Shown: in pieces, positions 35,549 through 45,509 of the stretch
How positions within the stretch are numbered: position 1 is the stretch's first letter
How the letters are laid out: every line of letters begins with the position of its first letter
Assembly (NCBI RefSeq): GCF_020164745.1
Contig: NZ_JAIUGV010000004.1
Span: forward strand, 310,001-374,000
From: Mesorhizobium sp. ES1-4
Lineage (GTDB): Bacteria; Pseudomonadota; Alphaproteobacteria; Rhizobiales; Rhizobiaceae
Direction of reading: 5' to 3'
Length of the DNA: 64,000 nt
Position numbers and translations under genes: made by a program
Notes under the pieces: model-generated
Seen by the model: the letters and a program-made list of their open reading frames with translations, nothing else
Database searches by the model: none
Told to the model about the DNA's origin: nothing

Positions 35549-36172
35549 ATGGCGACGGACACACGCACGCGGATGATCGAGGCGACGGCGCTGCTTTTGC
35601 GGCAGCGCGGCTATCACGGCACTTCGCTCAACGACATTTTGGGTGCCTGCGGCGCGCCGCGCGGCTCGCTCTATTTCCATTTCCCGGGCGGCAAGGACCA
35701 ACTGGTCATCGAAGTGACGCGCGCCAGCGTGGCCGACGTGGCCGAACGGCTAGGCGCAGCGCTTGCGGCGGAAAGCGACCCGGCTGTCGCCGTCCACCAC
35801 ATCTATCAGTCGGTGGCGCGTATGCTGGAGGACAACGAGTTTTCGCTCGGCTGCCCGATCGCGCCGGTCGTACTCGACGCGCCGAACGACGTGCCCGAAC
35901 TCGAGGAGATCTGCCGCTCGGCTTTCGAGCAGTGGATCGGTCTGCTGCGGCAGGCATTCGTCAGGGCAGGGATCCCGGAGCGACGCGCACAGGCATTGGC
36001 GCTGCTGGTAGAGTCTTCGCTGGAAGGCCTGATGGTAATCGCCCGCGCCACCCGCGATCGTTCATCGCTCAACGCCGTGGCTGATGAAGTAGCTGCACTT
36101 ATCGAGCAGGCCGTGCTCGCCGGCAAGGTGGCGCGGCACGCTGACGCCCTGCCTGAGCAAACCGATAGGTAA
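35549..36172 (+). CDS. TetR-family regulator, LmrA/YxaF type
   Basis: 207 aa. HTH in the first 60 residues: RTRMIEATALLLRQRGYHGTSLNDILGACGAPRGSLYFHFPGGKDQL, with the PRGSLYFHFPGGKDQL segment diagnostic of the LmrA/YxaF group. The ligand domain includes GCPIAPVVLD and LEGLMVIARATRD. The ATG at 35549 has GAGG before it. Divergent from osmC; the TAGACC sites between them are its likely operator, making it an autoregulated repressor of osmC and the NTF2-like gene. Inducer unknown. Confidence 0.9.
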   Translation: MATDTRTRMIEATALLLRQRGYHGTSLNDILGACGAPRGSLYFHFPGGKDQLVIEVTRASVADVAERLGAALAAESDPAVAVHHIYQSVARMLEDNEFSLGCPIAPVVLDAPNDVPELEEICRSAFEQWIGLLRQAFVRAGIPERRAQALALLVESSLEGLMVIARATRDRSSLNAVADEVAALIEQAVLAGKVARHADALPEQTDR

Positions 36173-36182
36173 AGCTTCAACG

Positions 36183-36212
36183 GGAAAGGGCGACCGACTG
36201 GCCGCCCTTTCC
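36183..36212 (+). terminator. hairpin after the TetR gene
   Basis: GGAAAGGGCG (36183-36192) pairs perfectly with CGCCCTTTCC (36203-36212), loop 10. It lies 10 bases after the TetR stop and before the groEL-tail repeats; no clear T-run follows, so efficiency is uncertain. Confidence 0.5.
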
Positions 36213-36235
36213 GAAAGCTTTGCAAAGTGGCTGGA

Positions 36236-38047
<1,812 letters not shown>

Positions 38048-38108
38048 TTAGCTCCTGGCAGGGGCTCGGATAAAGCCCGAAAATTCAAGTTGAAGATGAG
38101 GCCGATGA

Positions 38109-38405
38109 TCAGCCGATGATGCCCATGATGTCGGATTCCTTCATGATCAGAAGGTCTTCGCCATTGAGCTTGACTTCAGTGCCCGACCACTTGCCGAACA
38201 GGATGCGGTCGCCGGCCTTGACGTCCAGCGGGACCAGCTTGCCGGCTTCGTCGCGAGCGCCGGAGCCGACTGCGATGATCTCGCCTTCCTGCGGCTTTTC
38301 CTTTGCCGTATCGGGGATGATGATCCCGCCGGCGGTCTTGGATTCGGATTCGACCCGGCGAACGACCACGCGGTCATGAAGCGGGCGGAACTTCGACTTT
38401 GCCAT
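38109..38405 (-). CDS. groES: 10-kDa co-chaperonin GroES
   Basis: 98 aa. [39 protein letters not shown] covers the first strand and the mobile loop (GGIIIPD) that contacts GroEL, and the C-terminal half has [35 protein letters not shown] at 38405 follows GAGGAAGAAAAA. First gene of the groESL operon; caps the GroEL cavity during folding. Confidence 0.97.
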   Translation of the reverse strand: MAKSKFRPLHDRVVVRRVESESKTAGGIIIPDTAKEKPQEGEIIAVGSGARDEAGKLVPLDVKAGDRILFGKWSGTEVKLNGEDLLIMKESDIMGIIG

Positions 38406-38468
38406 TTTTTCTTCCTCGAATGAGAACGGTGAGAACAGTTCCTCCGTCCGGCGGAGCCGGACACGTCG

Positions 38469-38495
38469 TTAGCACTCATCAATGGCGAGTGCTAA
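38469..38495 (-). promoter_or_regulatory. CIRCE element (HrcA operator) of groESL
   Basis: TTAGCACTC (38469-38477), nine-base spacer, GAGTGCTAA (38487-38495): an exact match to the CIRCE consensus, 64 bases upstream of groES. HrcA repression released by heat is therefore expected. Confidence 0.97.
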
Positions 38496-38651
38496 CGTGG
38501 CGCTGACATAGACGCGTGGCATGCCAGAGTCAAGGCGCGCGGCAAGGGGCATCGGCGCCAATTTTTCCCAGGCACCAATGCGGTTCTGAAAGACGGAAGT
38601 TGCCCACCAGCATACGACTTGGCCGGGGAGTGCCGGCGGCGAACTCGCTTT

Positions 38652-39455
38652 TCAGAAATTTTTGCGCCGGGGCGACCGCAACACCAGCAGCGGGCATCGG
38701 TTGGCGAGCCCGTAGCTCCCGGTGGATGTGACGCCGACGTCGGCGAAGAACGCTTCCGCTTCCTCGATCAGGGCCGCGACCGGAGCAAAACTATAGATCG
38801 CGGACGAGTTCCTGTAGACGTCGATGGTGCCGATGACCGGCAACTCCCATCCCGCGCTCGCCGAAAGCTCCTCCCGGTCCGGGAAAAGCGCGTCAAATCT
38901 TTCCACGATCGCTTTCACCGGTACGGCGTGGTCAGGCGCCGCGCCCGTCGCTGTCATGGCGACACGCCATTTGAGCTCGTGGAAGGTCGCGATGCCGCCG
39001 GAATACGCCAATGCCCGAACGTCCTTCGGATCGTCCGGTGCTTCGGAACTGGCAAACAGCCTAAGCCCCGCGCGACCGTCGGATTTCAGCACGCGCGTGA
39101 TGGCGGCAAACAATGCCTGTCGCGCGGCCGACGAACCAAGCGCCGACAGGCAGCCGTCGCCGATCACCGCTTCCATGCTCGCCTCGGCAACCGGCAGGTC
39201 GAGCCAGTCGCCGGCCACTGCCTCGCGCGCCTCCGTGTCGCCCGGCCAGATGTTCGCGATCATCTCGGCGGACTCGTCCACCGCAAGCATCCTCCGCCCC
39301 AGCCCCGCCAGTTCCGGCGTGACGCCAAGCATGAGGACATGCGATGACAGCAGGTCGAGCGCGCGGTTGTAGGTTTCCACGGCCTCTTGCGGCGGGCGCA
39401 ATGGCGGTCCTAACAGTTGCCAGTGCCGACGAGTTGCATTCCAGTGATTTGTCAT
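38652..39455 (-). CDS. SAM-dependent methyltransferase-like protein
   Basis: 267 aa class I (Rossmann) methyltransferase-like protein. HWQLLGPPLRPPQEAVETYNRAL leads into a degenerate motif I (VLMLGVTPELAGLG), motif II with an acidic end (MLAVDESAEMI), and AVIGDGCLSAL as motif IV-like; the second half carries HAVPVKAIVERFDALFPDR. Substrate unknown. It starts 77 bases from the divergent ATP-grasp gene at 39533, and the pairing suggests a shared promoter and pathway. Not tied to any known methylation system I recognise; start ATG at 39455 follows GGGGGTC. Confidence 0.75.
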   Translation of the reverse strand: MTNHWNATRRHWQLLGPPLRPPQEAVETYNRALDLLSSHVLMLGVTPELAGLGRRMLAVDESAEMIANIWPGDTEAREAVAGDWLDLPVAEASMEAVIGDGCLSALGSSAARQALFAAITRVLKSDGRAGLRLFASSEAPDDPKDVRALAYSGGIATFHELKWRVAMTATGAAPDHAVPVKAIVERFDALFPDREELSASAGWELPVIGTIDVYRNSSAIYSFAPVAALIEEAEAFFADVGVTSTGSYGLANRCPLLVLRSPRRKNF

Positions 39456-39532
39456 GCAGACCCCCGAGCCGGTTTCCGCGTTGCCTCTAATATGGGATTA
39501 ACCGGACACAACGCGGAAACCAAGTAGGAGCC

Positions 39533-40435
39533 ATGGCACGCGTAGCCGTCATTACGCATGAATACGACCGCTTCCAGAGCCGGCGCGGCGTCCTGTTGCG
39601 CCAGGACAGCCCCTACATGCTGTTCGATGTTCTGGCCGAACTGAAAAGACGAGGTCATTCGGTGCGGATTCTTCGCGGACCAACAACCAGGCATGACGCC
39701 GACGTCGCTGTCTTGCACGTCGATGCGACGGTGACGCCGGACGACTATGTCGAATACGCGCGTGGATTTCCGTTTTGCCTAAATCTCGGTGCGGCCGACA
39801 TTTCAAAGCGTCGGATCAGCGGCGCGGTTCTCGAGGAGGGCGACGACTGGAGCGGTCCCGTCATCGTCAAGAGCAATCTCAACCATTGGGGAACACCCGA
39901 GCAGCAGTTCAACCGGCAGGCCGAGCGCGCCGGCAAGACGGCGCCTTTTCCAGGTGCGCGGATATTCGATCAATACCAGGTCCACGCATCGCTGGCCGAA
40001 GTCCCGCCGGAGATGCTCACCCGTACCGACCTTGTCGTGGAGAAGTTCATTCCCGAAATGGAGCCTGACGGGTTCGCGGCGCGTTTCTGGATATTCTGCG
40101 GCGATCGCGAGCGCTGCACTCGTTATGTCTCACCGCAGCGTCTGGTCAAAGGCGACGACACGATCCGCCGAGAGCCGGTTCCGGTACCCGAGGAGTTGCG
40201 CGTTTTGCGCCAACGGCTTGGCTTCGACTACGGCAAGTTCGACTTTGTCGTGCATGATGGCAAGGCGGTGTTGCTCGATGCCAACAAGACGCCCGGCCGT
40301 GCCAGGAACCTCTCGAAGATCGTCGCGGACGGCAACGCCAATCTGGCCGATGGCTTCGAGAGCCTGATCAGCCGTGCCTCGACGTTGGGCCGTCAGAGAA
40401 ACAACCGCAACTGGGTGTGGATGATCGACCGGTAG
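39533..40435 (+). CDS. ATP-grasp-like protein of unknown function
   Basis: 300 aa. Opens ARVAVITHEYDRFQSRRGVLLRQ (pre-ATP-grasp Rossmann-like half), then VIVKSNLNHWGTPE and VVEKFIPEMEPDGFAARFWIF (ATP-binding Lys and hinge), and ends with the Mg-binding block FDFVVHDGKAVLLDANKTPGR, so the ATP-grasp core appears intact. Such enzymes join a carboxylate to an amine or thiol through an acyl-phosphate. Substrate unknown. ATG at 39533 follows TAGGAG. Its last 43 bases overlap, tail to tail, the end of the TetR gene. Possible small ligation/methylation pathway with the divergent methyltransferase. Confidence 0.78.
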   Translation: MARVAVITHEYDRFQSRRGVLLRQDSPYMLFDVLAELKRRGHSVRILRGPTTRHDADVAVLHVDATVTPDDYVEYARGFPFCLNLGAADISKRRISGAVLEEGDDWSGPVIVKSNLNHWGTPEQQFNRQAERAGKTAPFPGARIFDQYQVHASLAEVPPEMLTRTDLVVEKFIPEMEPDGFAARFWIFCGDRERCTRYVSPQRLVKGDDTIRREPVPVPEELRVLRQRLGFDYGKFDFVVHDGKAVLLDANKTPGRARNLSKIVADGNANLADGFESLISRASTLGRQRNNRNWVWMIDR

Positions 40436-40980
40436 TCCTCGATGGTCCGGCGGCTTTCCGCTTCGCCCTGTGCAAGCGCCAGGCGCACAACGCCGCCGGC
40501 GAGCTGGAAGATCAGCAGAACCATGCGCTCGAACCGCTCGTGCTTTTCCGGCTCCAGCAAGGCGATGACATGGTCGCAGAACATTTTGGCCTGATGCCGG
40601 GTTTCGGCGATGTCGAGATTCTTGAGCGCCTTGTCGGCCTGGATGGCGTTCTGCAGGTCCTGGATGGCCGGATCGCCGGCGACTCGGCTGAGGTAGTCGT
40701 CAAGCAGCCGGTCGGCCGCGGCGATGACGTCGCTAGCTTTGCTGACATCGGCAAGGATCGCTGTCAGCCGGGCGCGGCTGACCTCTGAAAACCGCTCGTA
40801 GAGCATCGCCAGGATCGCCGACTTGTTGGGGAAGTAATGGTAGACGGTGGCGATCGGCCCGCCCGCCAGCATGCCGACCTCTTTCATGGTGACGGCGTCG
40901 ATGCCCTTCTCGCCGATCAGCCGCATGGTGGTCGAGAGGATGGCGTCTCGGTCATTTCTCCGATAACTTGACTTAGTCAA
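40393..40980 (-). CDS. TetR-family regulator
   Basis: 195 aa from a TTG at 40980 (LTKSSYRRNDRDAILSTTMRLIGEKG). The HTH runs DAVTMKEVGMLAGGPIATVYHYFPNKSAILAMLYERF; the C-terminal half is a TetR ligand-binding domain of the type with FQLAGGVVRLALAQGEAE. No ATG falls between the operator palindrome and the HTH, so the start codon lies inside the palindrome at 40966-40982 (or translation starts further up, in frame from 41088). That would let the protein occlude its own start region. Its 3' end overlaps the ATP-grasp gene. Confidence 0.82.
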   Translation of the reverse strand: MTKSSYRRNDRDAILSTTMRLIGEKGIDAVTMKEVGMLAGGPIATVYHYFPNKSAILAMLYERFSEVSRARLTAILADVSKASDVIAAADRLLDDYLSRVAGDPAIQDLQNAIQADKALKNLDIAETRHQAKMFCDHVIALLEPEKHERFERMVLLIFQLAGGVVRLALAQGEAESRRTIEDYRSIIHTQLRLFL

Positions 40981-40982
40981 GT
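40966..40982. promoter_or_regulatory. 17-bp palindromic operator between tetR and the MarR-GNAT gene
   Basis: ACTTGACTTAGTCAAGT is a perfect inverted repeat around a central T, placed between two divergent regulators (TetR leftward, MarR-GNAT starting at 41018). TetR-type regulators commonly use CTTGACTNAGTCAAG-like sites, so autoregulation is likely. Confidence 0.6.
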
Positions 40983-41017
40983 AAATGATTGATCCTGTGC
41001 CGGCAGGAGATGACTCA

Positions 41018-41968
41018 ATGACAATCCACCGGCCGCCCGACAAGGCTGCGCCCAGCAAGGACCTTGTCGATGCGATGCGGGCTTTCAACCGCTTCTACAC
41101 CCGTCAGATCGGACTGCTCGACGAAGGGCTGCTGAAGAGCGCTTTCTCCCTGACCGAGGCACGCGTGCTCTACGAGTTGGCGCATCGTGACGGATTGACC
41201 GCGACCGATCTCGGGCGCGATCTCGGTCTCGACGCCGGCTATCTCAGCCGTTTGCTGAAGAAGTTCGAGCGCCTTCACCTCATCTCAAGGGCCCCCCTGG
41301 TTTCGGACGCGCGGCAAGCGTCGATCGCGCTGACGCCGGCGGGCAGGAACGCCTTCGCGCCGCTCGACAAGGATTCGCACGACCAGGTCGCGGGGCTGCT
41401 CGACCGGCTGCCTGCGTCGGAGCAGGACCGGCTGGTCAAGTCCATGCGCACGGTGCAGCGTCTGCTGGATGACAGTGCCGAGCCGAAAGTTCCTTATCTG
41501 CTGCGGCCGCTGCAGGTCGGCGACATCGGCTGGATCATCCGCCGGCAAGGGCTGCTCTACGCGCAGGACTATGGCTGGGATGAAACCTATGAGGCGCTGG
41601 TCGCCGAAATCCTGGCAAACTTCGTGAAATCCTTCGATCCGAAGTGGGAGCGCGGCTGGATCGCCGAGCGGGAAGGCGAGGTCGTCGGCTCGGTGTTCGT
41701 CGTGCGCAAGTCCGATCAGGTGGCCAAGCTGCGGCTGCTCTATGTCGAACCTTCGGCGCGAGGCCTCGGCATCGGCAAGCGCCTGGTCGAGGAATGCGTC
41801 GGCTTTGCCCGCGCCAGGGGATACAAGACCCTGACCTTGTGGACCAACGACATTCTGACCGCCGCCCGGCACATCTATCAGACGGCGGGTTTCAAGCTGA
41901 CCGGGGAAGAGCCCCACCATTCTTTCGGCAAGGACCTGGTTGGACAGAACTGGGATCTGGAACTGTAA
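41018..41968 (+). CDS. MarR-GNAT fusion regulator/acetyltransferase
   Basis: 316 aa, two domains. Residues 1-145 form a MarR winged helix (AFNRFYTRQIGLLDEGLLKSAFSLTEARVLYELAHRDGLTATDLGRDLGLDAGYLSRLLKKFERLHLI). Residues 160-316 are a GNAT acetyltransferase with the acetyl-CoA loop VEPSARGLGIGKRLVEECVGFARARGYKTLTLWTND. Such fusions couple regulation to acetylation of a small metabolite or antibiotic; the ligand is unknown. The ATG at 41018 has GGAGATGA upstream; the in-frame ATG at 40985 would overlap the operator. Divergent from tetR. Confidence 0.88.
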   Translation: MTIHRPPDKAAPSKDLVDAMRAFNRFYTRQIGLLDEGLLKSAFSLTEARVLYELAHRDGLTATDLGRDLGLDAGYLSRLLKKFERLHLISRAPLVSDARQASIALTPAGRNAFAPLDKDSHDQVAGLLDRLPASEQDRLVKSMRTVQRLLDDSAEPKVPYLLRPLQVGDIGWIIRRQGLLYAQDYGWDETYEALVAEILANFVKSFDPKWERGWIAEREGEVVGSVFVVRKSDQVAKLRLLYVEPSARGLGIGKRLVEECVGFARARGYKTLTLWTNDILTAARHIYQTAGFKLTGEEPHHSFGKDLVGQNWDLEL

Positions 41969-41975
41969 CGGCGCG

Positions 41976-42809
41976 TCAAGCCTTGACCGGCACCCAGATC
42001 TCCAGCCCGCCATCGCCGATGCGGGCATCGAATTCGGGCCCATAGCGCTCGAATTCCGGCGCATCGGCGATTTCATGGCCGGAGGCGGGCAGCCAGCTGT
42101 TCCAGATCGTGTTGATCGTACGCCGGATGGTCGAGATGTGCTGGCGATGCGTGAAGACGGCGTATTTCTGCGCCGGCACCCGCACCCGGTAGAATTCCTT
42201 CGGTAGATCCGCGAAGTCGCGCACTTCGACGCCGACGACATAGTCGAAATTGCCGGCATCGTCGCCGTTGAGGCAGACGCCGTAGAAAACACCGGGGATC
42301 TCGCCGGGTATGTTGCCGATATAGGGACTGAAGCGCTGCCATTGCATCGGAATGCCGGCGCTGCTCTCGCAACTGTAGCGCTCGCCGAAGCCGGCGATGA
42401 GGAAGGGTCGGCTGGTCTCGAAGCGCGGTGCTTCGAGGCTGGTGAGCGGGGAATGGTCCATCAGGATAGGCTCCACCAGATCGAGGGTTTTGGTCGAGCC
42501 TTGCGCGCGCACCAGTTCCGGCGTGGTGCCGAACTGGTCGCGGAAGGCGCGGGTGAAAGCCTCATGCGAATTGTAGCCGGCCTCGAGCGCGACGCACAGG
42601 ATGTCGGGCGCGCCGCCGGCGAGCCTGCGCGCCGCCTCGGTCAGCCGGCGCGAGCGCAGGTAACCCATGACGGAGCGGCCGGTGGCGGCGCCGAAGGCGC
42701 GCGTCACATGAAAGCGCGAAACGCCGCTGCTTTGGGCGACGTCGTCGAGCGTAACGGCCTCCGGCAGGTGGCTTTCGACAAACCACAGCGCTTTCTCGGT
42801 CGGGTTCAT
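41976..42809 (-). CDS. AraC-family regulator with GyrI-like effector domain
   Basis: 277 aa. N-terminal double HTH (ALWFVESHLPEAVTLDDVAQSSGVSRFHVTRAFGAATGRSVMGYLRSRRLTEAARRL with the second helix pair ending DQFGTTPELVR) and a C-terminal SOUL/GyrI-like domain (about 120-277: FLIAGFGERYSC, FYGVCLNGDDAGNFDYVVGVEV, YAVFTHRQHISTIRRTINTIWNSWLPASG). This Rob/SoxS-type arrangement binds small hydrophobic or cationic molecules. ATG at 42809 follows GAGGAG; an in-frame start at 42878 adds 23 residues. Convergent with the MarR-GNAT gene (7 bases between stops). Confidence 0.88.
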   Translation of the reverse strand: MNPTEKALWFVESHLPEAVTLDDVAQSSGVSRFHVTRAFGAATGRSVMGYLRSRRLTEAARRLAGGAPDILCVALEAGYNSHEAFTRAFRDQFGTTPELVRAQGSTKTLDLVEPILMDHSPLTSLEAPRFETSRPFLIAGFGERYSCESSAGIPMQWQRFSPYIGNIPGEIPGVFYGVCLNGDDAGNFDYVVGVEVRDFADLPKEFYRVRVPAQKYAVFTHRQHISTIRRTINTIWNSWLPASGHEIADAPEFERYGPEFDARIGDGGLEIWVPVKA

Positions 42810-42961
42810 GTGCTCCTCGCATTTGGCGTCTTCACTCTGACGCCTTGTTGCCTGGCCAGTTTGATCGAAATTGCGCATGGCGCAAAATCGAAAACGGCAA
42901 CGGCTATCAGGCGGTGGACGTAAAGTCCTTCACACCGTGCAGACAACAGGCTTGCTTTCGC

Positions 42962-42987
42962 TTATGTCATGTTATAACAAAACATAA
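42962..42987. promoter_or_regulatory. 26-bp symmetrical palindrome in the corrinoid-operon promoter
   Basis: TTATGT-NN-TGTTATAACA-NN-ACATAA is symmetric about 42974.5 (42962-42987), with the core GTTATAAC at 42971-42978. It lies about 50 bases upstream of the cobalamin riboswitch and overlaps a plausible -10 (TATAAC, 42973-42978) behind TTGCTT (42952-42957). TGTTATAACA-cored palindromes resemble Zur (zinc) operators as I remember them; other repressors are possible. Confidence 0.5.
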
Positions 42988-43033
42988 CAATCGCCTTGCC
43001 TCGACATCGCTCGCGGCCTAGGCTGCGACTCTT

Positions 43034-43212
43034 GATGGTCCCCAAGCCGAAAGGCGAGGGGTGAAAAGGGAACGCGGTGAGACCCGATTTTGGGTCGAGA
43101 CCGCGGCTGCCCCCGCAACTGTAAGCGGCGAGCAAGATCCGGAATGCCACTGGCCGGCAAGGCTGGGAAGGCAGGATCGCGCGGAGACCCGTGAGCCAGG
43201 AGACCTGCCATC
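43034..43212 (+). promoter_or_regulatory. cobalamin (AdoCbl) riboswitch
   Basis: Complete B12 aptamer: P1 GATGG (43034-43038) with CCATC (43208-43212), the conserved core GCTGCCCCCGCAACTGTAAG (43106-43125), the GCCACTGG block near 43146 and the B12 box AGCCAGGAGACCTGCC at 43194-43209. It precedes the DUF1636 and ABC genes by 137 bases; with no strong terminator downstream, control is probably by sequestering the ribosome site. This directly ties the operon to cobalamin or corrinoid status. Confidence 0.93.
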
Positions 43213-43349
43213 GCTGAGTTGACCGGACGGGGTGTGCCGGGAGGAAACGTGGACATCGGTCTTGTCGGCCGGTCGACCAACATCCTTCCGTCGCCAGTTT
43301 GAAAGACGGGAAGTTGGACGGCGCAGTCGATCGTAGTCACCCCAGCCCA

Positions 43350-43733
43350 ATGCACCAGATCATCGTGTGCACCCTTTGCCGCGACGTGCCGACCGGCATC
43401 AGGTCCGGCGAAGGTTTGTGCACCGAGTTGCGCTCCCGCCTCTCGGCCGATCACGAGGCTGACGTGGCGCATGGTTTCACGGTCGAGGGCGTGGCTTGCA
43501 TGGCGGGTTGCGCGCGCCCCCTGGCGGTGGCTTTCCAGGCGCCAGGCAAGGCTGCTTATCTCTTCGGTTCGATCGACGCCCAGGCCGACGCCACCGATCT
43601 CGTGCGGTTTGCCAGGCTCTACGCTTCGCTTGCCAATGGCTGGTGCAATTCCGGACAGCGTCCGCCGCGACTGGCCGGCAAGACGCTGGCCCGCATCCCG
43701 GCACCAGGCAAGTCGGCGGATGGCAGCCAATGA
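43350..43733 (+). CDS. DUF1636 family metal-binding protein
   Basis: 127 aa cytosolic protein. MHQIIVCTLCRDVPTG and GVACMAGCARPLAVAFQAPGKAAYLFG provide four cysteines spaced like a thioredoxin-fold [2Fe-2S] ferredoxin, which matches DUF1636 (PF07845) as I recall it; the family recurs in cobalamin-regulated clusters. The ATG at 43350 was chosen; a TTG at 43299 would add 17 residues in what looks like the riboswitch expression platform. First gene after the riboswitch and overlaps the ATPase gene by four bases (ATGA), so it is a core part of the corrinoid operon. Role unknown. Confidence 0.8.
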   Translation: MHQIIVCTLCRDVPTGIRSGEGLCTELRSRLSADHEADVAHGFTVEGVACMAGCARPLAVAFQAPGKAAYLFGSIDAQADATDLVRFARLYASLANGWCNSGQRPPRLAGKTLARIPAPGKSADGSQ

Positions 43734-44518
43734 CAACGCCGCTTCTCGATGCGCGCGGCTTGAGCGCGGCGGCGAATGGCCGCAATCTGGTCCATGCGGT
43801 CAGTCTGTCGGTGACATCAGGCGACCGCCTCGCCATCATTGGCCCCAATGGCGCCGGCAAGACCACGCTGCTGCGCATGTTGTCGGGCATGCTCAGGCCG
43901 AGTTCCGGGGAGGTGAAGCTCGGCGGGCGACGTCTGGACAGGATTTCGCCTGCCGAGCGGGCCCTTTACATCGCCGTCGTGGGCCAGACGGACCAGCCGG
44001 ACCCGCGGCTGGCGGTGATCGACTATGTCGAACTCGGCCGCGTCCCGCATGTGGGCTTGAGGCGCCGTGGCGAGGAACGCGACATTGTCTTGGACGCGCT
44101 GCGCCGGACCGGCCTGTTGCCGCTGCTCGGCCGGACCATCGGCTCGCTGTCGGGCGGCGAACGCCAGCGCGCCCAGCTTGCGCGCGCCATCGCGCAGGAG
44201 CCCAAAATCCTGTTCCTCGACGAGCCGACCAACCACCTCGACCCGCGCGCCCGCGCGGAACTGCTCGAACTGGTGGCCGGCTTCGGCATGACCGTGATCG
44301 CGGTGCTGCACGACCTGACGCTGGTGGCACCCTTCGCCACCAGGGTCGCGGTGATGAACGAGGCCCGGCTGCAGGCACTGGCGCCGCCACATGAGGCGCT
44401 GACGCAGCAGTTGATCCGCGAGATTTTCGGCGTCGACGTGTTTCGCCTGCGCCATCCCACCGAGGACCGCGAACTGACGGTGTTCGATCTTCCGAACCGC
44501 GCCGCACCCCTGTCCTGA
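43730..44518 (+). CDS. ABC transporter ATP-binding protein, BtuD/FecE type
   Basis: 262 aa ATPase of the iron-siderophore/B12 importer family. The ATG at 43730 overlaps the DUF1636 stop. Walker A GPNGAGKTTLLRML, signature LSGGERQRAQLARAIA, Walker B KILFLDEPTNHLDP and H-loop VLHDLTLVAPFATR are intact. With the binding protein (44562) and permease (45509) it forms a complete type-II importer under a cobalamin riboswitch, so corrinoid uptake (BtuCDF-like) is the most likely role; cobalt or a siderophore remains possible. Confidence 0.9.
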   Translation: MTTPLLDARGLSAAANGRNLVHAVSLSVTSGDRLAIIGPNGAGKTTLLRMLSGMLRPSSGEVKLGGRRLDRISPAERALYIAVVGQTDQPDPRLAVIDYVELGRVPHVGLRRRGEERDIVLDALRRTGLLPLLGRTIGSLSGGERQRAQLARAIAQEPKILFLDEPTNHLDPRARAELLELVAGFGMTVIAVLHDLTLVAPFATRVAVMNEARLQALAPPHEALTQQLIREIFGVDVFRLRHPTEDRELTVFDLPNRAAPLS

Positions 44519-44561
44519 TCCACCCCCTTTTCCGACACAGGTCAACCAAGGAGCAAAATCG

Positions 44562-45509
44562 GTGAAACGCCTCGCCTTGTCCCTCATCTTCTCGCTGCTG
44601 GCCTCGACGGCCTTTGCCTTCCCCGTCACCGTCGACAGCTGCGGCAAGCCGCTGACCTTCGACGCCCCGCCGAAGCGCGCCGTCATCCATGATCTGAACA
44701 TGGCCGAGATGGCCTTCGCACTGAAGCTGCAACCGTCGATCGTCGGCCTGACCGGTATCACCGGATGGTACAAGGTCGGCCCCGAATTCAAGGCCGAACA
44801 GGGTTCTATTCCCGAACTGGCGCCGAAATATCCGACGCTGGAGAACCTCGTTGCCGTCGAACCCGACTTCTTCTTCGCCGGCTGGTACTACGGCATGAAG
44901 CCCGGCGGCGACGTGACCCCCGACACGCTCGCGCCGCACGGTATCAAGACCCTGGTGCTGACCGAAAGCTGCGTCCATCTCGACAAGAGCCGCCCCGCCG
45001 CCTCCATGGACCTGCTCTATGGCGACGTCGAAAAGCTCGGCAAGATCTTCGGCAAGGAGGCGGAGGCCGAGAAGCTTGTTGCCGGCTGGAAAACGGAACT
45101 CGCCGATATCACCGCCAAGGTCGGCGATCGCAAGGGAACACGCGTGTTCCTTTACGATTCCGGCGAGGACAAGCCGTTTACCGCGGGAAAATTCGCCATC
45201 CCTAACGCCATGATATCGGCTGCCGGCGGCGACAACATCATGGCCGACATGGACACGAGCTGGGGCAACACGGACTGGGAAACGGTGGCGTCGCGCAATC
45301 CGCAGTTCCTCATCCTGCTCGATTATCAGGACGGCGGCGGCTACAGGAAACTGCTCGATTTCCTGAAGGCGCACCCGGCGATGAAAGAGACGGACGCGGT
45401 CAGGAACGAGCGCTTCGTGGCGCTTCGTTACGCCGAGCTGACGCCGGGACCGGCGAACATCGAAGCCATCGGCAAGATCGCCAGGGCCATGCATCCGGAA
45501 GCATTCTGA
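44562..45509 (+). CDS. corrinoid ABC transporter, periplasmic binding protein (BtuF-like)
   Basis: 315 aa, GTG start at 44562 with AAGGAGC upstream. Signal peptide MKRLALSLIFSLLASTAFAF, then a class III (two-lobe, helical-hinge) binding protein: VDSCGKPLTFDAPPKRAVIHDLNMAEMAFALKL, TLENLVAVEPDFFFAGW and TLVLTESC. The pair Cys27/Cys137-like is unusual and could form a disulfide. Ligand inferred as a corrinoid from the riboswitch. Its stop overlaps the permease ATG by one base (ATGA). Confidence 0.88.
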   Translation: MKRLALSLIFSLLASTAFAFPVTVDSCGKPLTFDAPPKRAVIHDLNMAEMAFALKLQPSIVGLTGITGWYKVGPEFKAEQGSIPELAPKYPTLENLVAVEPDFFFAGWYYGMKPGGDVTPDTLAPHGIKTLVLTESCVHLDKSRPAASMDLLYGDVEKLGKIFGKEAEAEKLVAGWKTELADITAKVGDRKGTRVFLYDSGEDKPFTAGKFAIPNAMISAAGGDNIMADMDTSWGNTDWETVASRNPQFLILLDYQDGGGYRKLLDFLKAHPAMKETDAVRNERFVALRYAELTPGPANIEAIGKIARAMHPEAF

